From NCBI GenBank assembly GCA_903832325.1, contig CAILBC010000036.1:1-64000 (forward strand): DNA of 64,000 nt, written 5' to 3'. Positions 25,396-33,408 of the stretch are shown piece by piece. The stretch comes from an uncultured Sphingomonadales bacterium. Its GTDB lineage: Bacteria > Pseudomonadota > Alphaproteobacteria > Sphingomonadales > Sphingomonadaceae. A program made the position numbers and the translations under genes. The notes beneath the pieces were generated by a model that ran no database searches, was not told the origin of the DNA, and saw only the letters and a program-made list of their open reading frames with translations. Each line of letters begins with the position of its first letter. The stretch's first letter is position 1.

Positions 25396-26637
25396 ATGAC
25401 GACGACGCTCGCTCACAATGGCTTGCCCGATGGCATCGGCCGGTTCGAACTGCTTCGCGTATTCGAACAGGTGGCTCGACCTGGCTTCGGCTTGTCATCG
25501 ACGGCTGTGTGCCTGGTGCGACATTATGTGCTCAAGACAATGGACACAGATTTTGCGTCGGGTCGGATCTGCGCGGTCTGGACTCAAGCCTGTCGCATCG
25601 CTGCCAAGCTGGGTTTGACACCTCGTTCGATCAACTCGGCAGAGCGTGAACTGGAACAGGCTGGCTTCATTGTCCGCACTGGCGGGATCAATGGCGGGCG
25701 GGGCGGGGACCGCCACGACGGCGTGATTGCCTGGGCTGCCGGCATCAATCTAGCCCCACTGGTCAATCGCTTCACGGAGCTTCGAGCGAAGGCCGAAGCG
25801 ATTGAGCTTGCCACGATGGCCATCCTGCAATGCCGGGCCGAAATCCGCCAATTGGGCAAGCGCATCCGCGACATTGGTGACCAAGCGTTGTGGGACGACG
25901 CTGCCAGGATTTTGCCCGGCGGTCGCACGGCGCGGATCGCTGATATCCGGCGCCTGACGGCCATTCGTGATGCCCTTTCCGCGATGCTGGATGCGATCGA
26001 AAGCGAGCCACGTGCTTCAATTTCTTCCGACGCGCCGGAAGAAAACGGCGCACCAAGAATACAGAATCACCAATCAACACGAAACCGTACCGGGCGACCG
26101 GGCGATCCACTGGATCGGGTCACGCCGGCGGCCGCGGTCAGCGTGGCGACCGAGACTTACCGGGATACGGTCACTGTGCTGGGCGGAGCAACTTGGCCCA
26201 ACCTCGTTGAAGCCTCGTGGCGCAGTTGCAAGCGGCTCGGGATTGGGCAGAGCACCTGGGGCAATGCCTGCCATCGTTTTGGCAGGGAGCGCGCGGCGCT
26301 TTGCGTGCTGTTGATCGACCGAAACGCCGAATTGCCTGTCGGACACCGCTACCGGGTGCTTGTCCCGGGACGATGCCTCGCTGGCATGGTGCGTCAGGCG
26401 AAATCGGGCGAGGTCAATCTCGTCGGTCTTCTGCGAGCCAGCCAGCACGAATTGGCAAGGGCTGAGCAAGTTCCAACTGAGCCACCAACCTCAAGCCCGC
26501 TGGACTCCGCGTCCCCGCCGGTTCCCGGACCACTTTCGCATCTGGCGTCGCAAATCATGCGGAAAGTCGGCGTGCAGATGGATCGCCGGCGTTCGGGGTT
26601 TCGCGGCGGCCCAAGTGCCGAGCCAGCGCAGACATGA
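25396..26637 (+). CDS. RepC-like plasmid replication initiator
   Basis: A 413-residue protein matching RepC, the initiator of repABC-type replicons. The N-terminal winged-helix part contains GRFELLRVFEQVARPGFGLS, RHYVLKTMDTDFASGRICAVW-like sequence, LGLTPRSINSAERELEQAGF and VIAWAAGINLAPLVNRF. A linker and a C-terminal domain (EASWRSCKRLGIGQSTWGNA and the CVLLIDRNAE region) follow. The start is not certain: ATG 25396 gives MTTTLAHNGL; a start at 25375 is also open. Its position before parA, without a RepB gene, is a known variant on islands and chromids in sphingomonads. Confidence 0.82.
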   Translation: MTTTLAHNGLPDGIGRFELLRVFEQVARPGFGLSSTAVCLVRHYVLKTMDTDFASGRICAVWTQACRIAAKLGLTPRSINSAERELEQAGFIVRTGGINGGRGGDRHDGVIAWAAGINLAPLVNRFTELRAKAEAIELATMAILQCRAEIRQLGKRIRDIGDQALWDDAARILPGGRTARIADIRRLTAIRDALSAMLDAIESEPRASISSDAPEENGAPRIQNHQSTRNRTGRPGDPLDRVTPAAAVSVATETYRDTVTVLGGATWPNLVEASWRSCKRLGIGQSTWGNACHRFGRERAALCVLLIDRNAELPVGHRYRVLVPGRCLAGMVRQAKSGEVNLVGLLRASQHELARAEQVPTEPPTSSPLDSASPPVPGPLSHLASQIMRKVGVQMDRRRSGFRGGPSAEPAQT

Positions 26638-26643
26638 GTGTAC

Positions 26644-26688
26644 GCCCACATGTTGGGCTTCGCACAGTCGCACACTTTCACATGTGAA
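26644..26688. promoter_or_regulatory. Two ACATGT-centred palindromes before parA
   Basis: GCCCA-CATGT-TGGGC at 26644-26658 and TTCACATGTGAA at 26677-26688, the second ending 17 bases before the parA ATG. They resemble operators or centromere boxes for a small DNA-binding partner of ParA. Related repeats occur at the end of parA. Confidence 0.5.
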
Positions 26689-26705
26689 CACGACAAGGAT
26701 TGATC

Positions 26706-27353
26706 ATGCCCACCATCGCGATTGTGAGCCAGAAAGGCGGCTCAGGGAAAACCACGCTAACGGTCAACCTGGCAGCAGTTGCTGAAGCTGCTGGTCAGAT
26801 TGCCCTCATCATCGACACCGACCCGCAAGCGACTGCAAGCCAGTGGGGCTCTTGGCGAAACGACCGCGCGCCGGAAGTGATCGACAGCGCCCCACCGCGC
26901 ATCCAGCACAAGGTTGATCAGGCCAAGACGCAGGGCGCTACATTCATCATTATCGATACGCCTCCGCACGCAGACAGCGCGGCGAGCCGTGCGGTAGAAA
27001 TTGCCGATCTGGTCCTGATCCCCTGCCGTCCAAGTGCCTTTGACCTCGCGGCCATTCGGACAACCATCAGCCTGATCCGGCTGTTCGACAAGCCGGCCTT
27101 CGTTGTGTTTACCGCAGGACCGCCAAACGCACCCAAGATATATCAGGACGCAATCGATCTGGTGCGGGAGTTCGGCATCGAAGCGTGTCCCCACCTTCTG
27201 CCGGACCGGGCCGTTTACCGTCACGCCAGTGCCGCCGGAGCTTCCGTTCTGGAATTCGAACCAGCCGGTAAGGCGACTGCGGAAATCGACGCTCTTCACA
27301 TGTGGATCACCGCACATGTGGACATGTCCAGCTTTGCGCATGAGGAGGTGTGA
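26706..27353 (+). CDS. parA: ParA-family partition ATPase
   Basis: A 215-residue Walker-type ATPase that segregates plasmids or islands. The deviant Walker A KGGSGKTT is at residues 10-17 (QKGGSGKTTLTVNLAA), Walker A' is seen as IDTDPQATAS, and Walker B as FIIIDTPPHADS. It lacks an N-terminal DNA-binding domain, so it is a small ParA (type Ib-like or ParF/ParA2-like), which fits the tiny partner encoded next. AAGGA at 26695-26699 supports the ATG at 26706. Confidence 0.93.
   Translation: MPTIAIVSQKGGSGKTTLTVNLAAVAEAAGQIALIIDTDPQATASQWGSWRNDRAPEVIDSAPPRIQHKVDQAKTQGATFIIIDTPPHADSAASRAVEIADLVLIPCRPSAFDLAAIRTTISLIRLFDKPAFVVFTAGPPNAPKIYQDAIDLVREFGIEACPHLLPDRAVYRHASAAGASVLEFEPAGKATAEIDALHMWITAHVDMSSFAHEEV
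27295..27329. promoter_or_regulatory. Cluster of three ACATGT palindromes at the end of parA
   Basis: TTCACATGTGGA (27295-27306), CACATGTG (27313-27320) and GGACATGTCC (27320-27329) occur within 35 bases at the 3' end of the parA coding sequence, just before the partner gene. Together with the two palindromes before parA they may form the binding sites of the partition complex. Confidence 0.45.
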
Positions 27354-27357
27354 AGCC

Positions 27358-27645
27358 GTGAGCCGATTTTCCAATCTCGTCGACAGGCCCAAGGGTAGCA
27401 CTCTGGGCAGTCCAGTCGACGCAGCCGGGGGTATACGTCAGCCGCTTGCTGCGCCTGCAGAAACTGCAACGCAAACCGCGCCCAGTCGTATTGGCCGCAA
27501 GGCCATCGCCGCTTACTTCTCGCCAGAGATGTCGCTTGCCATGCACGTCTGCGCTCGGAAGAACGATCTCTCCCTCCAGGCCCTTATGGCCGAGGCGTTC
27601 GATGATATTCTGCGCAAGTACGGCGAAAGCCCGATCGGCGGGTGA
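27358..27645 (+). CDS. Small ParA partner, probable ribbon-helix-helix DNA-binding protein
   Basis: A 95-residue protein starting with GTG 27358 (GAGGAGG just upstream, four bases after the parA stop). The first half is a flexible Pro/Ala-rich region; the second half, RKAIAAYFSPEMSLAMHVCA then RKNDLSLQALMAEAFDDILR, has the strand-helix-helix pattern of ribbon-helix-helix proteins. Small ParA ATPases of this size typically pair with an RHH centromere-binding protein of about 90 residues, so this is probably the ParB/ParG-type partner. Confidence 0.75.
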   Translation: MSRFSNLVDRPKGSTLGSPVDAAGGIRQPLAAPAETATQTAPSRIGRKAIAAYFSPEMSLAMHVCARKNDLSLQALMAEAFDDILRKYGESPIGG

Positions 27646-27721
27646 GGGCGCAGTGCAAGATGGCTCTGGAGCATGCTACTGTACGCATTGAAAGTGCATG
27701 GCGCTTGTGGATTGGCTCGCA

Positions 27722-27737
27722 TTATTGTACGCAATAA
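27722..27737. promoter_or_regulatory. Palindromic operator before the toxin-antitoxin pair
   Basis: A perfect inverted repeat TTATTG-TACG-CAATAA, 23 bases before the antitoxin ATG. A half-site TGTACGCATTG lies at 27680-27690. DUF1778 antitoxins are ribbon-helix-helix repressors of their own promoters, so this is a good autoregulatory operator candidate. Confidence 0.6.
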
Positions 27738-27760
27738 ATGAGTACAAAGAGGAAGCCGCG

Positions 27761-28039
27761 ATGCCCCGTATTGCAGTCCAGGACAGCCAGCGCATGAATC
27801 TGCGCGTGAAACCAGATCAGAAAGCCCGGCTGCTGCGCGCGGCAAGCCTGCGTAACACGGACTTGACCGACTTCGTCCTCCGGTTGGCGCTTCGCGAGGC
27901 CGACGCAGTGATTGACGAGGCTGAGCGGGTCGAACTTTCAAGCCGAGACTATTCCCGCGTCATGGACCTGTTGGAAAACCCACCGGCTCCGAATGATAGG
28001 CTGAAAGCGGCCGCGGCGGCTTTGCCCCGCTCCGTATGA
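27761..28039 (+). CDS. DUF1778 (TacA-type) antitoxin
   Basis: A 92-residue antitoxin. The N-terminal ribbon-helix-helix region reads QRMNLRVKPDQKARLLRAAS then LRNTDLTDFVLRLALREAD; the C-terminal tail (ERVELSSRDYSRVMDLLENP and PPAPNDRLKAA) is the part that wraps the toxin. AGAGGAA precedes the ATG at 27761. Its TGA overlaps the toxin ATG (ATGA), the usual order for TacA-TacT pairs. It should neutralise the acetyltransferase and repress the operon. Confidence 0.9.
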   Translation: MPRIAVQDSQRMNLRVKPDQKARLLRAASLRNTDLTDFVLRLALREADAVIDEAERVELSSRDYSRVMDLLENPPAPNDRLKAAAAALPRSV

Positions 28040-28563
28040 ACATCCCCGATTGGCACGAAGAGCCGATCGCGAAGTCGCACGATCGCAAGCGTTTCGATTG
28101 CGGTAATGTCGAGCTCAACACTTTCTTGGCTAAGCACGCGCGCCAGAACCACGAAGCAGGCAGCTCGAAGGCCTTCTGCGCGATTGACGATCTCGATCCC
28201 AAGCGGGTGCTTGGATTCTACACTCTGGCTCCCGTCTCGATCGGCCTTCACCAAATGCCCGCACCCTTGGCCAGAGGACTGCCGCAGCACGATGTCGGCG
28301 GTTACTTGCTTGCCCGGATCGCAACTTCAATCGAAATGCAAAGGAAAGGGCTCGGCGGTCAGCTGCTGCTGGCGGCAGGTAAGCGATGCCTGCGAGTGGC
28401 GGCCGAAGCGGGAGGTTCTTTATTGGTCATCGATGCCAAGAATGATCGGGCCGCCGCATGGTACGAAGGTTACGGCGCGTTGCGAATGGCAGATATGTCC
28501 CTGAAGTTCGTACTTCCGTTGGCAACCATTCGCCTCGCGCTAGAAGCGGCGGATAAGTTCTGA
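28036..28563 (+). CDS. GNAT acetyltransferase toxin (TacT/AtaT-like)
   Basis: A 175-residue GCN5-type N-acetyltransferase. The acetyl-CoA loop is in RIATSIEMQRKGLGGQLLL, and the catalytic-tyrosine area in DAKNDRAAAWYEGYGA. The N-terminal FDCGNVELNTFLAKHARQN is characteristic of TacT/AtaT toxins, which acetylate the amino acid on charged tRNAs and stop translation. It is translationally coupled to the antitoxin. The pair probably stabilises the element. Confidence 0.9.
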   Translation: MNIPDWHEEPIAKSHDRKRFDCGNVELNTFLAKHARQNHEAGSSKAFCAIDDLDPKRVLGFYTLAPVSIGLHQMPAPLARGLPQHDVGGYLLARIATSIEMQRKGLGGQLLLAAGKRCLRVAAEAGGSLLVIDAKNDRAAAWYEGYGALRMADMSLKFVLPLATIRLALEAADKF

Positions 28564-28669
28564 TCGAAGCCGGGAGACGCTCGTTCTGACTGCGGGACCA
28601 TCGGTGTGCAGGTCACAGGCTGCCATCCTATAACTAGGCAGCATTCAAGCTATAACTGGAAACGATTTT

Positions 28670-28710
28670 CCCAGCGTATTCGATGATCCTAAGTCGTGCG
28701 AAACGCTGGG
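28670..28710. promoter_or_regulatory. Inverted repeat before the first catabolic gene
   Basis: CCCAGCGT (28670-28677) and ACGCTGGG (28703-28710) form an 8-bp inverted repeat with 25 bases between, ending 11 bases before the SDR start. It may be an operator or a leader hairpin masking the ribosome-binding site. A direct repeat CTATAACT lies at 28627-28634 and 28650-28657. Confidence 0.35.
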
Positions 28711-28721
28711 TAGGGGATGTT

Positions 28722-29489
28722 ATGAGGCCAGTTCTTGATGGGAAGGTTGTCCTGGTAACCGGGGGCGCAGGCGGGATTGGCGTTGCTGCATGTCAAGTTC
28801 TGGCTGATGCCGGTGCTTATCTGGCGATCAGCGATATCGCTGAAGAGGCGGGACAAGCTGTTGCAGACTCACTCTCCGGGCAGGGCCGAAACGCCGTTTT
28901 CATCGCTGCCGACCTTTCGTCCGAAAGCGCAATCGAAAATCTGATCGCACAGACTGTGGCTCATTTCGGCCGGCTTGATGGAGCGCTCAACAACGCAGGC
29001 AAGGAGCAACATAATCTCGCGCTGGACGAAATCACTCTTGCGCAGTGGGACAGCGTGATGCGGATCGATCTGACCGCCGTGTTCCTTTGCATCAAGTACC
29101 AGGTGCGCGCGATGTTGGCCAATGGCGGCGGGTCCATCGTGAACATGGCGTCGGGGCTCGGCCAGATTGCCATCCCCAATGCCGCCGAATATGTCGCTGC
29201 CAAACATGGCGTCATCGGCATAACGCGCGCTGCCGCTGCCGACTACGGGGCGCGGAATATCCGGGTCAATGCATTGCTGCCCGGCATCGTCCGGACGCCC
29301 ATGATCGATCGCCTGAGCGATGACCCCGGTTTCAGCCATCTGATCGAGAAACTGAAAATGCGCCATCTGATGCAGCGGTTTGCAGAGCCGCACGAGATCG
29401 GTGAAGCCGCCAAATGGCTGCTGTCCGATGGGGCTTCGTTTGTAAACGGTACCGCGCTGGCGGTTGATGGTGGCGCGTTGGCGAACTGA
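28722..29489 (+). CDS. Short-chain dehydrogenase/reductase (classical, complete active site)
   Basis: A 255-residue NAD(P)-dependent SDR. The cofactor motif is TGGAGGIG, the structural NNAG is present, and the catalytic set is complete: Ser in NMASGLGQ and YVAAK further on. The C-terminal GTALAVDGGALAN is typical. It probably oxidises or reduces a hydroxyl or keto group of a catabolic intermediate. The ATG at 28722 with GGGGAT upstream is preferred over 28683. It opens the catabolic cluster. Confidence 0.88.
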   Translation: MRPVLDGKVVLVTGGAGGIGVAACQVLADAGAYLAISDIAEEAGQAVADSLSGQGRNAVFIAADLSSESAIENLIAQTVAHFGRLDGALNNAGKEQHNLALDEITLAQWDSVMRIDLTAVFLCIKYQVRAMLANGGGSIVNMASGLGQIAIPNAAEYVAAKHGVIGITRAAAADYGARNIRVNALLPGIVRTPMIDRLSDDPGFSHLIEKLKMRHLMQRFAEPHEIGEAAKWLLSDGASFVNGTALAVDGGALAN

Positions 29490-29523
29490 AAAGTTTTTCA
29501 ATTTCAATCTGGGCGGGCGTATT

Positions 29524-29895
29524 ATGCAGTGGTGGTCGGATTATTTCGACGAAGTCGATACGATGCGGCCAGAAAAATATGGCCGCTGGTTTGCTGATGA
29601 AATCGAGCTGCAATTCAACAATGCGCCCCTGATTTCTGGGAAAGCGGACGTGCTGGGATTCTTGCGTGAATTCACCAGTAACTTCCAGTCTATCGTTCAC
29701 AGCCATGCTACGCTTGTTGGGGATGAAACCTGTGCGGCGGGGGAGGCTGTCATTGCGTTCACTGCGTTGGACGGCAAGCGGTTCGTCGTTCGTGGCGTGA
29801 CCATGGTTGCGCGCGAACAGGGCAAATTCCGCAGAATGGCGATTTATGCTGATTTCTCGGAAATTTATGCCGCTTTCGCACCGTCAGTGGCATGA
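29524..29895 (+). CDS. NTF2-like / SnoaL-like small protein
   Basis: A 123-residue alpha+beta barrel protein. The N-terminal helix MQWWSDYFDEVDTMRPEKYG, the FADEIELQFNNAPLISGKAD segment, FLREFTSNFQSIVHSHATLV and the ITVFTA-like strands VIAFTALDGKRFVVRGVTMV match the NTF2-like superfamily, which includes SnoaL-type cyclases, hydratases and isomerases. Without a recognised catalytic set, its substrate is unknown. It follows the first SDR by 34 bases and is probably in the same operon. Confidence 0.7.
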   Translation: MQWWSDYFDEVDTMRPEKYGRWFADEIELQFNNAPLISGKADVLGFLREFTSNFQSIVHSHATLVGDETCAAGEAVIAFTALDGKRFVVRGVTMVAREQGKFRRMAIYADFSEIYAAFAPSVA

Positions 29896-30036
29896 AAGGT
29901 GGCAACCGTCGGCTGTCTGACGTACGTCGGCTCCAGGCCGATGACTGCTCGTCCAACCGATAGATGTGCAGGAACACGCTGCAAGACGGGGCTTTGAAGT
30001 TGCAAGTGTGCGTGCATCGGCCCGGCGAGGAATGTC

Positions 30037-30978
30037 ATGCATTTTGACGGACTGGATCTCAATCTGCTGGTGGCGCTCGATGCGCTGTTGAGCGAGCAGA
30101 GCGTTACGCGCGCAGCGTCGCGGCTATGTGTCACGCAACCGGCCGTCAGCGTCGCCTTGCAAAAACTGCGCGTGCAATTCTCGGACCAGTTGCTGGAGCG
30201 TGTCGGGCGGCGGATGGAGCTTACGCCCTTTGCGCAAGAGCTTGCCCTACCTTTGAAGGATCTTCTCCATCAGGTGCGGACCCTTGTTGAAAGCCGGTCG
30301 AGGTTCGAGCCGGATGGTGACAGCCGCAGTTTTCGTATGCTGATGTCGAGTTCGATCGCCCAGATCTTCGGCGTTCCGGCGATGCGCGAATTGCGTCACC
30401 TTGCACCCAACGTGCATTGCCAGATCGATGTCTTCGTCGCGCCGGACCTCTTGCGCCGACTGCAAGATGGCGAAATTGATCTGTGTATTCAGGTTTTCCA
30501 GCCGGGTGTCTGGGATCCGGTCGTCGATTTGCAAACCTTCTCGCACGAAGTCCTGTTTTCAGACCACTATGTTCTCATCGGTGACGCGTCGAACCAGAGT
30601 CTGTTCGATGGCATGAGTTTTGACGAATTCTGCCAGATTGATCATGTCGAAACCAGGTTTGGCGGCAATCTGGTCAGTCTGCCGGAGCGCAGTCTCAGCA
30701 ATATGCCGAGGCGACCGAAAACGCCCATTGTCGTGCCTACCTACAATCTGGCGATCGATGCCGTGGTCGACAGCGCAATGACCGCGATCGTTCCCAGCCG
30801 CGTTGCCAGAGCATCTGCGCTCAAAGACCGACTCAAGATCATCGAGCCCCCGTTTGCCATCGGTCAGCTTGAACAAAGCATGATCTGGCACAAGCGATAT
30901 GACAACGACCCCGGACACATATGGTTCCGTCACTTCCTGTCCGAATTTGCAAAGGCCAAGATGCTGACCATGGCGTGA
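30037..30978 (+). CDS. LysR-family transcriptional regulator
   Basis: A 313-residue LysR regulator. The winged helix-turn-helix covers residues 4-65: LDLNLLVALDALLSEQSVTR then AASRLCVTQPAVSVALQKLR. The effector domain contains FRMLMSSSIAQIFGVPAMRE and a NodD-like series of short motifs; the N-terminus FDGLDLNLL is typical of the NodD/NahR-like group that senses aromatic inducers. It probably controls the catabolic genes around it. GAGG stands before the ATG. It interrupts the SDR/NTF2 pair and the long operon. Confidence 0.92.
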   Translation: MHFDGLDLNLLVALDALLSEQSVTRAASRLCVTQPAVSVALQKLRVQFSDQLLERVGRRMELTPFAQELALPLKDLLHQVRTLVESRSRFEPDGDSRSFRMLMSSSIAQIFGVPAMRELRHLAPNVHCQIDVFVAPDLLRRLQDGEIDLCIQVFQPGVWDPVVDLQTFSHEVLFSDHYVLIGDASNQSLFDGMSFDEFCQIDHVETRFGGNLVSLPERSLSNMPRRPKTPIVVPTYNLAIDAVVDSAMTAIVPSRVARASALKDRLKIIEPPFAIGQLEQSMIWHKRYDNDPGHIWFRHFLSEFAKAKMLTMA

Positions 30979-31204
30979 TGCCCGCTGGTTTCGCGCGCTC
31001 GCAAACGGCCGGTTGCTACGGATAACTGCAAAAAATACCGTCCATAAAAACAAACCATTTCTCAGTCGCATGGGGCCCTTTTAGCTCTCGTGCGTCAGCA
31101 AACTTGCGCGTCCACGCAGCAAGTCAGGCGATCGATGATCCGCAAGAAACAGCATGGTGAAATTGCTGCTGTTGTCCCGGATCAACGGATGAGAGGACAA
31201 TGCG

Positions 31205-31639
31205 ATGAGTTCCGAGCACCCGATTACCGTTTCGCATGCCAGTCTTTCACTGGAAGCCGCGCAATCCGCACTGATGGCCGGCATTGCGGCTGCAAGCGAA
31301 ATGGGCGTTCCTATGGGCCTGATCGCGGTCGACCGTTCCGGTCACACTATCGCATCAGCGCGGATGAGCGGGGCCTCCGCCATGACGCTTGACGTCGCGT
31401 TCAAGAAGGCATGGACATCGGCGATGGTCTCGGCACCGACGGCGTTCGTCAAGGATTTCGTCACCAGCGACCACGGTTCGACGATTTCGATGCCGCACGT
31501 GGCCAATTTTTCAGTCATTGCAGGCGGCATTCCGGTCATGGTCGAGGGAGCATGTGTCGGAGCGATTGGCGTTAGCGGCGCCAGTGCCGACCTGGATTTG
31601 AAAGTTGCAGAAGCTGCTGTTGCTGCGCTGACGGCTTGA
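31205..31639 (+). CDS. GlcG/HbpS-like heme-degrading-type small protein
   Basis: A 144-residue protein of the GlcG/HbpS (PF03928) fold. Diagnostic pieces are LSLEAAQSALMAGIAAASEM, GLIAVDRSGHTIASARMSGA, FKKAWTSAMV and GGIPVMVEGACVGAIGVSGA. The family binds heme or other small ligands and often sits in catabolic operons with oxygenases. GAGAGGA precedes the start; an ATG at 31200 is followed at once by a stop, so 31205 is used. Its stop overlaps a possible TTG start of the next gene. Confidence 0.85.
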   Translation: MSSEHPITVSHASLSLEAAQSALMAGIAAASEMGVPMGLIAVDRSGHTIASARMSGASAMTLDVAFKKAWTSAMVSAPTAFVKDFVTSDHGSTISMPHVANFSVIAGGIPVMVEGACVGAIGVSGASADLDLKVAEAAVAALTA

Positions 31640-31644
31640 CGCGC

Positions 31645-33408
31645 ATGTTCTCGGTCAACTGGCAGGTTTCGCCGCGCACCCATGTGGTCCAGTCGGAACT
31701 CGACGTAATGATCTGCATGTCGGATGGGGTCCATATCGCCGCGCAGATATTTCGTCCGGTGGCATCCGGCCGCTTCCCCGCGCTGTTGGGTGTCCATGCC
31801 TATGATGCCGCCATGCAATATGCGCCTTCGCGCCCGCAAGCCGTGCAAGGGCGCAATGCGCAAGCTGAGGCGGGCGATCCGCAGTTCTATGTCAGGCGCG
31901 GTTATGCCCATGTCATCGTCAACGCGCGCGGCACGGGGCGATCGGAGGGCGAATATGCCCATTACAGCCCGCGCGAAGTGCAGGACGTTGTCGAAGTCAT
32001 CGCGTGGATGGCAGAGCAGGACTGGTGTGACGGCAATGTCGGCATGTTCGGCGTCTCCTATTTTGCCGTCTGCGCAAAACAGGTCGCCGCGCAAAATCCA
32101 CCCGCGCTCAAGGCTGTCTTCGCACCATATGGTTATACCGACTTCTATCGGGACAAGTTTTATCACGGCGGAATTCTGGCCCATAGCTTCCTGACCAACT
32201 GGTCGAAGCACCTTGCCGGTGTGCGTGTACGCGGCTGGTCGCAGCAAGGGCTAGGCGAGAGCGAATACAATCGTCGCCTCGCGGCGCTGCGCACCAATCG
32301 CGATGTGCTGGCCGTGCCTGAATTGGCCGCAGCGATCGCCGCCCCCGACAAGGGGGCCAATCCGCTGGTTCTTGATGTGCTCTTGAATCCCGAGGATGGT
32401 CCCTATTGGCGCGAGCGCAATCCTTGCCTTGAAGATATCCGCGTGCCGATCCTGATCGGGTCGTCATGGGACATGTATTTCCTGCATCTGCCGGGCGAAT
32501 TCCGGGCCTGGGAAAAAATTTCGGCGCCAAAGAAAATGATCGTGGGGCCGCCGATCTACCTCGATCGTCCGGTCTACCAATATGCCTTTGAATCGCTGCG
32601 ATGGTTCGATCACTGGCTCAAGGGCAATGACACGGGGTATATGGACGAGCCCGATGTGCGCCTGTTCGTCATGGGTGGCGATGGATCATGGAAAACCAGC
32701 AGCACATGGCCTCTGCCTCAAACCGTCTGGCACCCATTCTTTCTGCATGGTGGTGGCCTGCTCAGCGAGCACGAACACTGGCCTTGCGAAGGCGGAACAA
32801 GCTATGAGGACAATAGCTACAACGCACGGGGTGGTGCAGGCTTTGCGACGCCGCCGATGGTTGAACGCACCGAAGTCATCGGCCCACTGACCGCGACCAT
32901 CTATATTTCGACCAGCCAACCCGAAGTGCTGCTGTTCGCATCGCTGTGGGACATCGATCCCGACGGCGGACGACGCCTGCTGACGCGCGGCTGGCTCAAG
33001 GGCTCGATGCGCATGGTCAACGAGGATCAGTCGCGGCCATGGCTGTGGCATCACGATTTCACCGATCCCCAGCCGGTCGATACGACTTCACCGCAGCGGT
33101 TTGATTTCAATCTCGTACCAACAGCCAACGTGTTTCAGAAAGGTCACCGCATCGGCCTGCGCATCAGTTCCGCTGATCAGGATCCTGCTACGAACCTCTT
33201 CGATATGCTGGGGCAGGGGCACTTGTTGCACCAGCGACCGTCTTGGGTGACGATCCATCACGATGCAGACCATTCATCGGTCCTGCATGTACCGATAACC
33301 GATGGCAACAGGATCGGAACGTTCATGTCTGGTGGCAGCGGCGCGGGTCGAAAAACCGGGGCAAGCACGCCAGCAGCAGGAAACAGCACGTCGTGGGAGG
33401 AATGGTGA
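31645..33408 (+). CDS. CocE/NonD-type (peptidase S15) hydrolase lacking the usual catalytic His motif
   Basis: A 587-residue alpha/beta hydrolase with the C-terminal jelly-roll of the X-Pro dipeptidyl-peptidase/cocaine-esterase family. The nucleophile is in GMFGVSYFA, oxyanion and HG-type residues precede it (NARGTGRSEGEY), and an Asp is in LIGSSWDMYF. Where CocE enzymes have GPW-x-H just before the LRWFDHWLKG segment, this protein has GPPIYLDRP, so the triad His is not where expected. It may cleave an ester or amide of the growth substrate. Start: ATG 31645; a TTG at 31636 overlaps the previous stop. Confidence 0.85.
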   Translation: MFSVNWQVSPRTHVVQSELDVMICMSDGVHIAAQIFRPVASGRFPALLGVHAYDAAMQYAPSRPQAVQGRNAQAEAGDPQFYVRRGYAHVIVNARGTGRSEGEYAHYSPREVQDVVEVIAWMAEQDWCDGNVGMFGVSYFAVCAKQVAAQNPPALKAVFAPYGYTDFYRDKFYHGGILAHSFLTNWSKHLAGVRVRGWSQQGLGESEYNRRLAALRTNRDVLAVPELAAAIAAPDKGANPLVLDVLLNPEDGPYWRERNPCLEDIRVPILIGSSWDMYFLHLPGEFRAWEKISAPKKMIVGPPIYLDRPVYQYAFESLRWFDHWLKGNDTGYMDEPDVRLFVMGGDGSWKTSSTWPLPQTVWHPFFLHGGGLLSEHEHWPCEGGTSYEDNSYNARGGAGFATPPMVERTEVIGPLTATIYISTSQPEVLLFASLWDIDPDGGRRLLTRGWLKGSMRMVNEDQSRPWLWHHDFTDPQPVDTTSPQRFDFNLVPTANVFQKGHRIGLRISSADQDPATNLFDMLGQGHLLHQRPSWVTIHHDADHSSVLHVPITDGNRIGTFMSGGSGAGRKTGASTPAAGNSTSWEEW

